Of a stretch of 64,000 nucleotides of DNA, positions 37,045 to 45,649 are shown in pieces. This stretch comes from Sulfitobacter delicatus. Lineage in GTDB: Bacteria; Pseudomonadota; Alphaproteobacteria; Rhodobacterales; Rhodobacteraceae. Every line of letters begins with the position of its first letter. The stretch's first letter is position 1. Below the pieces are notes generated by a model, which was not told the DNA's origin, did not search any database, and saw nothing but the letters and a program-made list of their open reading frames with translations. The DNA lies in the NCBI RefSeq assembly GCF_900102535.1, contig NZ_FNBP01000001.1:496001-560000 (forward strand), in the 5' to 3' direction. The position numbers and the translations under genes are program-made.

Positions 37045-37206
37045 CAAAGGGCTTTGAGACACTCGGAAGTTGCTCCGAGCGGTGCTTTGAGCTATCCCTA
37101 TCACATCGGCCAGTACGGCCAGAACGAGATTTCGAATACGTGTGTGGTGGATTTGGGAGCACACGGGGTGAGAAAGGGTTCTGGCGGGGTGCCGGAACCC
37201 TTTTTT
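37045..37206 (+). ncRNA. Candidate small structured RNA
   Basis: About 160 bases with no frame but several local hairpins: CTCGGA / TCCGAG (37062-37067, 37074-37079), GGCC / GGCC (37108-37111, 37117-37120) and GTGTG / CACAC (37140-37144, 37160-37164). The stretch ends in a strong rightward terminator at 37176-37206 although no rightward gene ends nearby. The repeat GCTTTGAG flanks the first hairpin (37051, 37084). No known RNA family was recognised and no clear promoter was found. Confidence 0.3.
37176..37206 (+). terminator. Intrinsic terminator with no obvious upstream gene
   Basis: Stem GGGTTCTGGC / GCCGGAACCC (37176-37185, 37191-37200, one T-G wobble), five-base loop, six T. It reads rightwards, so it cannot serve the leftward DUF1761 gene that ends at 37228. 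Confidence 0.85.
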
Positions 37207-37227
37207 CGTTGTCCTACTGGGTGCTGC

Positions 37228-37617
37228 TTAGAACAGCGTCAGCACCAAACCGATGACTGCGCAGCCAATTACCGCGTAGCCACCGTCGATCAAAGTCAGC
37301 CGGAAGGGCCGCCCGGCATAGGCATTGTTGATCATGATCCAAGGGCTGATGAAAAACAGCCCGATGCCGAGGCCAGAGATCAGCCCCTTATCCCAACTGT
37401 CCACGGCCGAAAGAGCAAAGACATGGCGCATCATCCCGGCCACCAGCACCATGGCGATGGCCGATAGCACATAGGGCAGAGCGCCGCCCTCTGGCCGGCC
37501 ATCAGGCCCCACCCGAACCTCTGCCGCAGCCATCCACGGTTTGGCCAGCATCATGTACCAGACCGCCCCTACGGCAAACCCCGCAAAGGCGGCAACGAGT
37601 ACGGCAATAATTCCCAT
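37228..37617 (-). CDS. DUF1761 family membrane protein
   Basis: A 129-residue protein with four hydrophobic segments (about residues 2-25, 47-67, 80-98 and 108-129) and the conserved AVGAVWYMMLAKPWM N-terminal stretch of DUF1761. The function is unknown. A ribosome-binding site AGGAGG-like sequence (on the minus strand before 37617) precedes it. Confidence 0.8.
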   Translation of the reverse strand: MGIIAVLVAAFAGFAVGAVWYMMLAKPWMAAAEVRVGPDGRPEGGALPYVLSAIAMVLVAGMMRHVFALSAVDSWDKGLISGLGIGLFFISPWIMINNAYAGRPFRLTLIDGGYAVIGCAVIGLVLTLF

Positions 37618-37667
37618 GTCTTTCCTCCTGTTGTCAGAGGACTATGACCCAGAAAACCGCGCTCGGT

Positions 37668-38087
37668 CTACGGTGTCGTATTGCCCAAGGAGCAGACGAT
37701 CTTCCATTCCGCTTCGGTCACCGGTTGCACGGACAGGCGGGAGTTCTTGACCAGCACCATTTCGGCCAATCGGGGATCGGCTTTGATTGCGTCTAAGCTC
37801 ACCGAGGCCTTGAACGGGCGTACCGCTTTGATGTCGACACATTCCCAACGGTCATCATCTGTTGTGCTATCGGGGTGCGCTTCGGCGCAGACCTCAACGA
37901 TGCCGACGACCTCACGGTCCTTTTGCGAATGGTAAAAGAACCCCAGATCGCCCAGCTTCATCTCGCGCATGAAGTTACGCGCCTGATAGTTGCGCACCCC
38001 ATCCCACTCTTCACCGGCATCGCCCTTAGCGACTTGGTCATCCCAGCCCCAGGTCGAGGGCTCGGATTTGAACAACCAATAGGCCAT
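37668..38087 (-). CDS. EVE domain protein
   Basis: A 139-residue EVE-domain protein, a PUA-like fold suspected to bind modified nucleobases in RNA or DNA. The family N-terminus AYWLFKSEPSTWGWDDQV and the LGDLGFFYHSQ and ECVDIKAVRPF segments are clear. The start at ATG 38087 overlaps the upstream YciI stop by one base (TAATG), choosing it over the longer frame. The target base is unknown. Confidence 0.88.
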   Translation of the reverse strand: MAYWLFKSEPSTWGWDDQVAKGDAGEEWDGVRNYQARNFMREMKLGDLGFFYHSQKDREVVGIVEVCAEAHPDSTTDDDRWECVDIKAVRPFKASVSLDAIKADPRLAEMVLVKNSRLSVQPVTEAEWKIVCSLGNTTP

Positions 38088-38359
38088 TAGCCGATCACCC
38101 GGTTCCAATGGGTCAGGGTCACGCTCTGAAAAAGGCCAGCCTTGGCGTAGGGGTCATTCTCAGCCCATGTCTTGGCCGCGTCCATGTCGGCAACATCTAG
38201 AATGATTAGCGAGCCGATCATGGCGCCTTCTCCGTCCAGCAATGGACCGGCCTGCGCGACGGCGTCGCTTGATTTCAGATAGGCGAGGTGATCCGGGCGG
38301 TTTTCTTGGCGTATGGGCAGAGAGTCAGGTTTGTCGTGGGCAATCAGGGCAACGAACAT
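38087..38359 (-). CDS. YciI family protein
   Basis: A 90-residue YciI-like (ferredoxin-fold) protein with the family N-terminus MFVALIAHDKPDSLPIRQENRPDHLAYL and the conserved His28/Asp pair seen in this group. The chemistry is unknown. It sits one base after gpsA and overlaps the EVE gene, so gpsA, yciI and EVE are probably cotranscribed with tsaD. Confidence 0.85.
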   Translation of the reverse strand: MFVALIAHDKPDSLPIRQENRPDHLAYLKSSDAVAQAGPLLDGEGAMIGSLIILDVADMDAAKTWAENDPYAKAGLFQSVTLTHWNRVIG

Positions 38360-38360
38360 A

Positions 38361-39314
38361 TCATTCTTCCTTTAATGGACGGGTAAGCAGAGATTTCATG
38401 GCGGTCGCGACGTCTAGCTCTTGGTCAAGCAGCCCGGCCACCGCGCGGGTGATGGGCATGTCGAGCCCCGCATCGCGGGCGAGCGCATCGACGGCACGGG
38501 CGGTGGCGGCTCCCTCGACAGTGGTGTCCGCGTCAAAAGCCCGTCCTGCGCCGAGAGATTGGCCAAGACGGTAGTTGCGGGATTGCTCCGACGTGCAAGT
38601 CAGCGTCAGGTCGCCAAATCCGGAAAGCCCGGCCAGGGTCGTCGGCTCGGCGTTCAGATGTGCGGCAAGGCGCTGCATTTCGGCATAGCCCCGTGTCATT
38701 AGCGCGGCCCGTGCGCTTTCGCCCAGCCCCGCACCGATGGCGGCACCGCTGGCGATGGCGATGACGTTTTTCAGCGCACCGCCGAGTTCAGCGCCGATGG
38801 TATCGGTGGTGCGATAGAGCCTCAGGTTCTCGGTCGTCAGCTCTTCTTGAAGATAGGCACCAGCTTCCGCATCCGCACAGGCGAGGGTCAGCGCGGTCGG
38901 CAAACCACGCGCGATGTCTGCGGCAAAGCTCGGCCCGGTAAGAATCGCGGCAGTCGCGTCAGGGATGGTTTGGGATATCACCATGACCGGACCGACCCCG
39001 CTGTTAAGCTCAATCCCCTTACAGCAGGCGACAAGGTGTTTGCCCTTCAGTAGATCGGCATGCGTCTCCAGCACATCGCGCAGCTTCTGCATCGGCACAG
39101 CGAGTAGGAGGATGTCGGCCTGCACTGCGGCGGTAAGATCTTCCGTCACAGTCAGGGCATCGGGGAAAGGACAACCGGGCAGGCGTTTGCTGTTTTCGCG
39201 GGTCTTGGCCATCTCGCCGACCTGCCGTGCCCAGAGCGTAGCCGGGGCCTTTCGCGCCAGTGAAATTGCCAGTGCCGTGCCAAAAGCACCCGCGCCAAGA
39301 ACCGAAACGCTCAT
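38361..39314 (-). CDS. gpsA: Glycerol-3-phosphate dehydrogenase [NAD(P)+]
   Basis: Makes sn-glycerol-3-phosphate for phospholipid synthesis from dihydroxyacetone phosphate. The dinucleotide fold [18 protein letters not shown] is at residues 4-21, catalytic lysine in [12 protein letters not shown] near residue 184, and [12 protein letters not shown] later. The 317 residues are normal. It overlaps tsaD by four bases. Confidence 0.97.
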   Translation of the reverse strand: MSVSVLGAGAFGTALAISLARKAPATLWARQVGEMAKTRENSKRLPGCPFPDALTVTEDLTAAVQADILLLAVPMQKLRDVLETHADLLKGKHLVACCKGIELNSGVGPVMVISQTIPDATAAILTGPSFAADIARGLPTALTLACADAEAGAYLQEELTTENLRLYRTTDTIGAELGGALKNVIAIASGAAIGAGLGESARAALMTRGYAEMQRLAAHLNAEPTTLAGLSGFGDLTLTCTSEQSRNYRLGQSLGAGRAFDADTTVEGAATARAVDALARDAGLDMPITRAVAGLLDQELDVATAMKSLLTRPLKEE

Positions 39315-40402
39315 GCTTTGGCTCCTTTTTTTCCGCTGCCCAACATTGAGGGCCGGGCCGTATCCAGCGGCCAGCGGGGCCGGGCCGAAAGGGTGAGATC
39401 GTCAGCGCTGCGCAGGCCGGATTGCTCGGCGGCTGCAAAGGCGATCATGGCGGCATTGTCGGTGCAAAGCGCCAGCGGCGGGGCGATAAAGGCCGCGTCT
39501 TCCTCGGCAGCAACTGCCTCCAACGCAGCGCGGATCGGCTTGTTTGCAGCGACCCCACCGGCCACGCAAAGACCGCGCGGCGCATCCGCGGGGTAGCTGG
39601 CAAAGGCGCGGCGCGTCTTCTTGGCGAGCACCTCGACCACCGCAGCCTGAAACCCGGCGGCGAGATCTGCCTGATCCTGTCGCGTCAGGCCCCCGGCATC
39701 GGCCACGCATTTGTCGCGCGTGCGCAGAACTGCGGTCTTCAGGCCGGAGAAAGACATATCGCATCCGTCCCGGTCGAGCAGCGGGCGGGGCAGGGCAAAG
39801 CGGTTGGGGTCGCCTGTCTCAGCACAGCGTTCAATCGCGGGCCCACCGGGTTGTGGCAGCCCCAAGAGCCGCGCGACCTTATCGAATGCCTCACCCGGCG
39901 CGTCGTCGATGGTGCCGCCTAGCCGGTCGAAACTCTCCGGCCCGCGCACCAGCAGAAATTGGCAATGACCGCCCGAGACCAACAGCATGAGATAAGGATA
40001 AGGGACATTATCCGTCAGCCGCGGCGTCAGCGCATGGCCGGCCAGATGGTTGACCCCATAAAGCGGTTTGCCCGTTGCCGCTGAAAGTCCTTTGGCGCAC
40101 ATGACGCCAGAGACAACGCCGCCGATAAGACCGGGCCCGGCGGTGACGGCAATAGCGTCGATTTGCGAGAGAGGGACGCTTGCCTCGGCCAAAGCATCTT
40201 CGACACAGTGGTCGAGCTTCTCAGCATGAGCACGCGCTGCAATCTCGGGCACCACCCCACCGAAATCCGCGTGCAGCGCCGTTTGGCCTGCCACGACAGA
40301 AGACAGCACAGTGCCGCGCCCTTCGTCGTCAATCTGCACCACAGCAGCGGCGGTATCGTCGCAGCTGCTCTCCAATCCTAGGATCAACCGGGTTTTTGGC
40401 AT
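39311..40402 (-). CDS. tsaD: tRNA N6-adenosine threonylcarbamoyltransferase TsaD
   Basis: Transfers the threonylcarbamoyl group to A37 of tRNA. ASKHA-fold motifs: [15 protein letters not shown] near residue 8, [13 protein letters not shown] with the metal-binding histidine, the HLAGHAL motif and [11 protein letters not shown]. The start at ATG 40402 ([13 protein letters not shown]) is preferred; the longer frame adds 20 residues in the promoter gap toward hemD. The product is 363 residues. Divergent from hemD. Confidence 0.96.
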   Translation of the reverse strand: MPKTRLILGLESSCDDTAAAVVQIDDEGRGTVLSSVVAGQTALHADFGGVVPEIAARAHAEKLDHCVEDALAEASVPLSQIDAIAVTAGPGLIGGVVSGVMCAKGLSAATGKPLYGVNHLAGHALTPRLTDNVPYPYLMLLVSGGHCQFLLVRGPESFDRLGGTIDDAPGEAFDKVARLLGLPQPGGPAIERCAETGDPNRFALPRPLLDRDGCDMSFSGLKTAVLRTRDKCVADAGGLTRQDQADLAAGFQAAVVEVLAKKTRRAFASYPADAPRGLCVAGGVAANKPIRAALEAVAAEEDAAFIAPPLALCTDNAAMIAFAAAEQSGLRSADDLTLSARPRWPLDTARPSMLGSGKKGAKA

Positions 40403-40477
40403 GGGGGCTTTCCGTTGCAAGGCACCTGTACCGCAGGTAACACCGCTGTCACGCGCAAACAATGCCGGAGCCTGAGC

Positions 40478-41176
40478 ATGGCACAGCCAAGATTGCTTCT
40501 GACACGTCCCCGCCCCGGCGCTGAGACCTTTCTTGCGCGGCTTTCCCCGGCGCTGCGTGTGGGAGCCGTGATCTCACCTCTGATCGAAATTGTACCGAAC
40601 GATGCCTCTCCAGACCTCACGTCCTATGCCGGGGTGATTTTCACCTCCGCCAATGCTGTGGCCCATGCGCCCGCTGGCAAAGGTCGTCCGGCTTATTGCG
40701 TGGGACCGCAAACCACCCAGGCGGCGACCGCGGCGGGCTGGCAGGCCCAAATGCCCGGGCTGGATGCCGAGGCAATGATCGCCGCGCTTTCAGGTCGCAC
40801 TGAATTAGGGCCGCTGCTGCATCTAGCCGGCAAACACCGTCGAGGCGATGTGGCCGGGGTGCTCAGCAAAACGGGGCTGCAGGTCGACGTGGCAACGCTC
40901 TACGACCAGCGGCTTTTGCCATTGTCAGAAGAAGCGCAGGCCTTGTTGCACGGTGACGCTCCCGTATTGGTCCCCCTGTTTTCCCCCCGCAGCGCGGCGC
41001 AGTTCGCGCAGGCTGCGACTAGGACGGATGCTGTGTTGGCCGTCTCCATCAGTGCAGCTGCGGCAGAGGCGCTTGAAGCTCTGCCGCTGCGGGCGCATGA
41101 TATAGCCGCAGAGCCTACAGGTGAGGCCATGGCAGAGGCCGTTGAAAAACTCTTTCGCCGCACCACCTTGCCTTGA
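40478..41176 (+). CDS. hemD: Uroporphyrinogen-III synthase
   Basis: Closes and isomerises hydroxymethylbilane to uroporphyrinogen III in heme synthesis. HemD proteins diverge strongly; here the N-terminal [17 protein letters not shown], the [23 protein letters not shown] and the late [16 protein letters not shown] segments support the call. The start at ATG 40478 follows CGGAG. The product is 232 residues. Its neighbours mitofilin and hemY form the typical alphaproteobacterial cluster. Confidence 0.88.
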   Translation: MAQPRLLLTRPRPGAETFLARLSPALRVGAVISPLIEIVPNDASPDLTSYAGVIFTSANAVAHAPAGKGRPAYCVGPQTTQAATAAGWQAQMPGLDAEAMIAALSGRTELGPLLHLAGKHRRGDVAGVLSKTGLQVDVATLYDQRLLPLSEEAQALLHGDAPVLVPLFSPRSAAQFAQAATRTDAVLAVSISAAAAEALEALPLRAHDIAAEPTGEAMAEAVEKLFRRTTLP

Positions 41177-41187
41177 GAGGCTTTATT

Positions 41188-41277
41188 ATGCCGGATAAGC
41201 TTGCCGCGGCGAGCGACAGACAGGTTCAGAATCGGAAAGGCGGGCGGCGTGGCGAAACCCAAGAAGACAGTCACTAA
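41188..41277 (+). CDS. Possible 29-residue leader frame overlapping the mitofilin start
   Basis: An ATG at 41188 with a good ribosome-binding site (GAGAGG, seven bases upstream) opens a 29-codon frame ending TAA at 41277, in a different frame from and overlapping the mitofilin start. It could be a translation-coupling leader, or its start could have been the ancestral mitofilin start before a frameshift. The product is not recognised. Confidence 0.25.
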   Translation: MPDKLAAASDRQVQNRKGGRRGETQEDSH

Positions 41278-42793
41278 AAGCGAAGCGGATAAAAGCGAGA
41301 CACCCTCCTCCGCCGCGCCGAAGGTAGAAGCGGACAAGCCCAAGGACCACGCGACAACGACAGGCTCCGGCGACGCGAAGCCGTCGGTAGCTGCGGCGGA
41401 TAAGCCGGATACGTCTCCTTCAGGTGACGCTGCGAAAGGCAATGTCGCGAAATCCGCGGCGAAGACCTCCGCTGAGGCCGAAAAAGGGGCAACTGCTGAG
41501 AAAAGCAGCAAAGCGGAGAGTCCGTCGAAGCCTGACACGCCAAAACCTGGGGATACGCCCTCTCCGGAGAAGGGCGGCAAATCAGACCCCGTAGCCGCGA
41601 CATCTGCAAAAGCGACCACCTCGACAGAGAGCAAGGGCGCCTCTGCTGGCGCGGGCAATCCGCCGCTAGACAGCAGCAAACCTGTCGCGGATACCAAAGC
41701 CGACAAATCTGCGAGCACCTCTCGCGCAAGTTCTGCGGCATCCAATCCAAAGGGCGCCGCAGACAAGCCTGCCACATCGGCTTCTAGCTCAAGCACCTCT
41801 TCGACCACCGCGACCCCAGAGGCTGCGCCTAGAGAGCGCAAGCGTAGCGTCTTTTTCCCGATGCTCTTGGGCGGTGCAATCGCCGCAGGTCTGGGTTTCG
41901 CCGCAGCGGAATACGATGTGATGGGCACACGCGCGCAGAGTGATGCGGAACTGCAAGAGCTGCTCGAAGCTCAGCAGGCCCGTATCGCAGACCTAGAAGC
42001 TCGTGCCGCTGAACCCGCAGCGCTGCCGGAAAGCCTGCCACAGGTTGATGCTTTGACCGAAGAACTGCAGGCCGCGCGACAGGAATTGGCTGCCTTGCAA
42101 GAGCAACTCTCCGGGATCGACAGCCGCTTGACCACGGTCGAAAAACAACCCGCTAGCGGTGGCGATAACGATATCGCCGTTGCTGCGTTTGAGCGCGAAA
42201 TGGAAGCCTTGCGAGAATCCGTAGCGGCGCAGCGCGCTGAGATCGAAGGGCTGTTAGAAAACGCCCAGAGCGTAGAGGAAGCCACCGCTGAAGCAGCGGA
42301 AGCGGCCCGTGCGCAAACTGCCATGACCCGGATCAACACAGCGCTTACCGCTGGTCGGCCCTATGAGGCCCCCCTCTCGGAACTGCGCGACGCGGGGGTA
42401 GAAGATATCCCCGAAGCGCTGAACGAAACGGCCTTGGCAGGGGTCGTGACCTTGGCCAATTTGCAAGCGCGCTACCCTGATGCGGCCCGCGCAGCGTTGG
42501 CAGAAGCCCGCGCTGCGGTCCCGGACGAAGGCGAGGGCGGTTTCGGAAGCTTCCTCAAGCGCCAGTTGGGCGCCCGGTCCGTCGCACCGCGAGAAGGCTC
42601 TGACCCCGACGCGGTCCTATCCCGCGCCGAAGCTGCGGTACGTGACGGTCGGTTGACCGATGCGCTGGCCGAGATCGATACATTGCCAGAAGCCGCACAG
42701 GCCGCCATGGCGGACTGGCTGGCCGATGCACGCGCCCGTCAGGCGGCGGAAAACGCCGCCGACGATCTGTCACAACGCCTGACGGCAAACTGA
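41249..42793 (+). CDS. Mitofilin (Mic60) family inner-membrane protein
   Basis: Alphaproteobacterial Mic60, which bends inner membrane at crista-like or intracytoplasmic-membrane junctions. A long N-terminal Lys/Ser/Thr/Ala/Pro-rich low-complexity region (about residues 1-195) precedes a transmembrane helix (FFPMLLGGAIAAGLGFAAAE near 201-220), a coiled coil (about 230-350) and the C-terminal mitofilin domain. The start is placed at GTG 41249 (MAKPKKTV) because GGAAAGG precedes it; a TTG at 41201 is the alternative. The product is 514 residues. It lies between hemD and hemY, as reported for bacterial Mic60. Confidence 0.85.
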   Translation: MAKPKKTVTKSEADKSETPSSAAPKVEADKPKDHATTTGSGDAKPSVAAADKPDTSPSGDAAKGNVAKSAAKTSAEAEKGATAEKSSKAESPSKPDTPKPGDTPSPEKGGKSDPVAATSAKATTSTESKGASAGAGNPPLDSSKPVADTKADKSASTSRASSAASNPKGAADKPATSASSSSTSSTTATPEAAPRERKRSVFFPMLLGGAIAAGLGFAAAEYDVMGTRAQSDAELQELLEAQQARIADLEARAAEPAALPESLPQVDALTEELQAARQELAALQEQLSGIDSRLTTVEKQPASGGDNDIAVAAFEREMEALRESVAAQRAEIEGLLENAQSVEEATAEAAEAARAQTAMTRINTALTAGRPYEAPLSELRDAGVEDIPEALNETALAGVVTLANLQARYPDAARAALAEARAAVPDEGEGGFGSFLKRQLGARSVAPREGSDPDAVLSRAEAAVRDGRLTDALAEIDTLPEAAQAAMADWLADARARQAAENAADDLSQRLTAN

Positions 42794-42803
42794 GGAACGA
42801 AAA

Positions 42804-44312
42804 ATGCTCTGGTCTCTAATTAAAATCGTTCTGTTCGTCGTGCTTGTCGCTGCCCTTGCTTGGGGCGCAGGGTTCTTGCTCGAAAGCCAAGGCGGCATTC
42901 AACTGACCGTCGCGGGCACCGAATACACCCTCGGGCCGCTGCAATCGGTGATCGCTGTGCTGTTGTTGATGCTTGCGGTCTGGCTGCTGCTCAAGATCGT
43001 AGCACTGCTCTCGGCCACTTGGCATTTCCTTAATGGGGATGAGACCGCGCTGTCGCGCTACTTTGACCGCAACCGCGAGCGTAAAGGCTATGAAGCGCTA
43101 TCGGATGGTCTAATGGCGCTGGCCAGCGGTGAGGGTCAACTGGCAATGGCCAAAGCCGCCAAGGCCGACCGCTACCTCAAACGCCCCGCGCTGACCAACT
43201 TGCTGACCGCGCAGGCCGCCGAGTTGGCCGGAGATCACCACAAAGCAGAGCGCACCTATCGCAAGCTGGTCGAGGACGAGAAAACACGTTTCGTCGGTGT
43301 GCGCGGTATCATGAAGCAAAAGCTGGCCGAGGGGGATACGGAAACTGCTCTGAAACTGGCTGAGAAAGCCTTTGCCCTAAAGCCCAAGCACGAAGAAACC
43401 GGCGATACATTGCTGAAGCTGCAAGCTGAAAAGCACGATTGGACCGGGGCGCGGCACACCTTGCAGGCCAAGTACAAGAACGGTCACCTGCCCCGCGATG
43501 TGCACAAACGTCGTGACGCGGTATTGGCCCTGTCAGAGGCCCGCGAAGTCATCGCCGAAGGCAACAGCATCGAAGCCCGCGAAGCGGCGATTGAAGCCAA
43601 CCGCCTGTCGCCCGATCTGGTGCCAGCAGCGGTCATGGCGGCCCGTGGCTATATTGATCAGGGCAAACCGCGTTACGCCGCAAAAGTCTTGCAGAAGGCT
43701 TGGAGCGTGCACCCGCACCCCGACCTTGCTGCGGCCTTTGCCGAAGTTCAGCCAGAGGAGACACCGCAGCAGCGGATCAAACGTTTCCGGGCGCTGACCA
43801 AATCGCAGCCCGATCATGCCGAAACCAAGATGCTTCTGGCTGAGTTGCACATCGCAAACGAGGACTTCCCAGAGGCCCGCCGTGCGCTTGGTGATCTGGT
43901 GGAGACCGATCCTTCGGCCCGCTCGGTGACTCTAATGGCTGCGATTGAACGCGGTGAGGGGGCATCGGATACCGTGGTCAAAGGCTGGCTTACACGGGCG
44001 CTCAACGTATCGCGCGGGCCACAGTGGATCTGCGAAAACTGCCACCATATTCACGCGGAATGGAAGCCGATCTGCGAGAACTGCGAGAGCTTCGACACGT
44101 TGGAATGGAAAACCCCACCACTGTCCGAGGTTGCGATGCCCAGCGGCGTGCAGATGTTGCCACTCATCGTTGGGACACCCGAGGCGGCACCCCCGACTGA
44201 GGGCGCGCTGACCACCCGCACGGATGATATCGAAGAGGCGGAACTGGTAACCGACCCGGAAATCTCCGGGCAGCAAGACACGTCAAAGCGGCCGCCAGAC
44301 CCTACAGCTTGA
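42804..44312 (+). CDS. hemY: HemY family protein with tetratricopeptide-like repeats and a C-terminal zinc ribbon
   Basis: HemY-type inner-membrane protein, often encoded beside hemD and of uncertain function in heme metabolism; it is not the HemY protoporphyrinogen oxidase. Two hydrophobic helices (about residues 7-27 and 45-70) precede TPR-like helices. The C-terminal part has four cysteines in two CxxC pairs, Cys410/413 and Cys424/427 (CENCHHIHAEWKPICENC), like a rubredoxin-type zinc ribbon as in LapB. The product is 502 residues. It starts 10 bases after mitofilin and converges with the GNAT gene (11-base overlap). Confidence 0.87.
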   Translation: MLWSLIKIVLFVVLVAALAWGAGFLLESQGGIQLTVAGTEYTLGPLQSVIAVLLLMLAVWLLLKIVALLSATWHFLNGDETALSRYFDRNRERKGYEALSDGLMALASGEGQLAMAKAAKADRYLKRPALTNLLTAQAAELAGDHHKAERTYRKLVEDEKTRFVGVRGIMKQKLAEGDTETALKLAEKAFALKPKHEETGDTLLKLQAEKHDWTGARHTLQAKYKNGHLPRDVHKRRDAVLALSEAREVIAEGNSIEAREAAIEANRLSPDLVPAAVMAARGYIDQGKPRYAAKVLQKAWSVHPHPDLAAAFAEVQPEETPQQRIKRFRALTKSQPDHAETKMLLAELHIANEDFPEARRALGDLVETDPSARSVTLMAAIERGEGASDTVVKGWLTRALNVSRGPQWICENCHHIHAEWKPICENCESFDTLEWKTPPLSEVAMPSGVQMLPLIVGTPEAAPPTEGALTTRTDDIEEAELVTDPEISGQQDTSKRPPDPTA

Positions 44313-44760
44313 TGTCGTAGGTCACCCAATTGGTCCGCATGGCAAGCCGATCATAGACACCACGGCCGCGGTAGTTATCCTCGGCCGTGATCCAGCGCAC
44401 GAGGCTCCAGCCGCGTTTCTCAGCGATCTCTCGCACGCCGCCGATCAGCGCATCGGCGGCGCCGCTGCCCCGGGCTTCTGGCGCGACGAAAAGATCGTCT
44501 AGAAAGCAGCCTGTCGCGGCGGCCAGTGGCCGGGCGAAGCGGCGAAAATGGGTAATGCCGATCACATTGCCAAGCGCGTTTTCACAGACCAGTCCTTCGA
44601 CTTCGGACAGCGGATCATGTAGCCAAGACCAGACGCGGGCGCGCATTTCCACGGTCTGCTCGACTTTGTAAAAGGCCGCGTAGCCTTGATAGAGCCGCTC
44701 CCAATCGGCGCGGTCGTGATCTTTGACAGGGCGGATAGTCAGGCTTTTCGGTGTCGTCAT
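44302..44760 (-). CDS. GNAT family N-acetyltransferase
   Basis: A 152-residue GNAT enzyme with the CoA-binding loop DLFVAPEARGSGAADALIGG near residue 90 and the late ITAEDNYRGRGVYDRLAMR segment in place of the usual YEKxGF. The acceptor is unknown. It lies downstream of nadC on the same strand with a 43-base gap containing a CTGGGGC / GCCCCAG hairpin (44762-44799, 24-base loop), so it may be the last gene of the nad operon. Confidence 0.82.
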   Translation of the reverse strand: MTTPKSLTIRPVKDHDRADWERLYQGYAAFYKVEQTVEMRARVWSWLHDPLSEVEGLVCENALGNVIGITHFRRFARPLAAATGCFLDDLFVAPEARGSGAADALIGGVREIAEKRGWSLVRWITAEDNYRGRGVYDRLAMRTNWVTYDIKL

Positions 44761-44803
44761 GCTGGGGCTCCCTTCGCTGAGGCGCGGTGGTTGCCCCAGT
44801 GGG

Positions 44804-45649
44804 TCAGAAATCGAGCCCGAGGTCCAGTGTTGTCGCGGAATGGGTCAGCGCGCCCATGGAGATATAGTTCACCCCGGTTGCGGCGACTTTGGCAATACGC
44901 GGCAGGGTCATGTTGCCCGAGGCTTCAAGCACGATGCGCCCCTGTGCCATTTCCACGGCTTTGGAGAGCGTAGCGGTGTCCATATTGTCCAAGAGCACAA
45001 CATCCGCGCCGGTTTCGTCTAGCACCTCGGCCAGTTGGTCCAGTGTATCCACCTCTATCTCGACGCGGATCATATGCGAGGCATTGGCTTTCACCGCCTG
45101 CAACACGGGCCGGATGCCACCCGCAGCAGCGATGTGGTTGTCCTTAATCAGGATCGCATCCGAGAGCGAGAAACGGTGGTTGAACCCGCCGCCATGCAGC
45201 ACCGCTTGTTTTTCGACCATGCGCAGGCCGGGGGTGGTTTTGCGGGTGCAGGTGATGCGGGTCTCGGTGCCTTTGGTCTCCGCCACACAGGCCGCCGTGA
45301 GGGTCGCGATGCCCGAGAGCCGTCCGGCAAAGTTCAGCGCCACGCGTTCGGCGGACAAGATTGCGGCGGCAGAGCCTTCGATTTCCATGAGTACATCCCC
45401 TTTGGCGATGGTGCTGCCGTCTGTCTTGAGCGTGCGCACCTGAAGCGTCGGGTCGACCAGATGAAACGCCATGCGGGCGATCTGCATACCCGAGACCACG
45501 CCCGCCGCACGGGCGCGCAGGCGGGCGGTGTAGGTCGTGCCTGCTGGAATCACGCTGCGGGTGGTGACATCGCCATAGGTGCCAAGGTCTTCCATCAGTG
45601 CGGCGCGTACCAAGGGCTCAAGGATCAGATCGGGCAGGGCGGTTGTCAT
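44804..45649 (-). CDS. nadC: Nicotinate-nucleotide pyrophosphorylase (carboxylating)
   Basis: Converts quinolinate and PRPP to nicotinate mononucleotide in de novo NAD synthesis. Motifs visible: LMEDLGTYGDVTT near residue 19, ERVALNFAGRLSGIATLT, RKTTPGLRMVEKQAV and the IKDNHIAAAGG loop. The start at ATG 45649 overlaps the nadB stop by four bases; the longer frame is inside nadB. The product is 281 residues. Confidence 0.96.
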   Translation of the reverse strand: MTTALPDLILEPLVRAALMEDLGTYGDVTTRSVIPAGTTYTARLRARAAGVVSGMQIARMAFHLVDPTLQVRTLKTDGSTIAKGDVLMEIEGSAAAILSAERVALNFAGRLSGIATLTAACVAETKGTETRITCTRKTTPGLRMVEKQAVLHGGGFNHRFSLSDAILIKDNHIAAAGGIRPVLQAVKANASHMIRVEIEVDTLDQLAEVLDETGADVVLLDNMDTATLSKAVEMAQGRIVLEASGNMTLPRIAKVAATGVNYISMGALTHSATTLDLGLDF

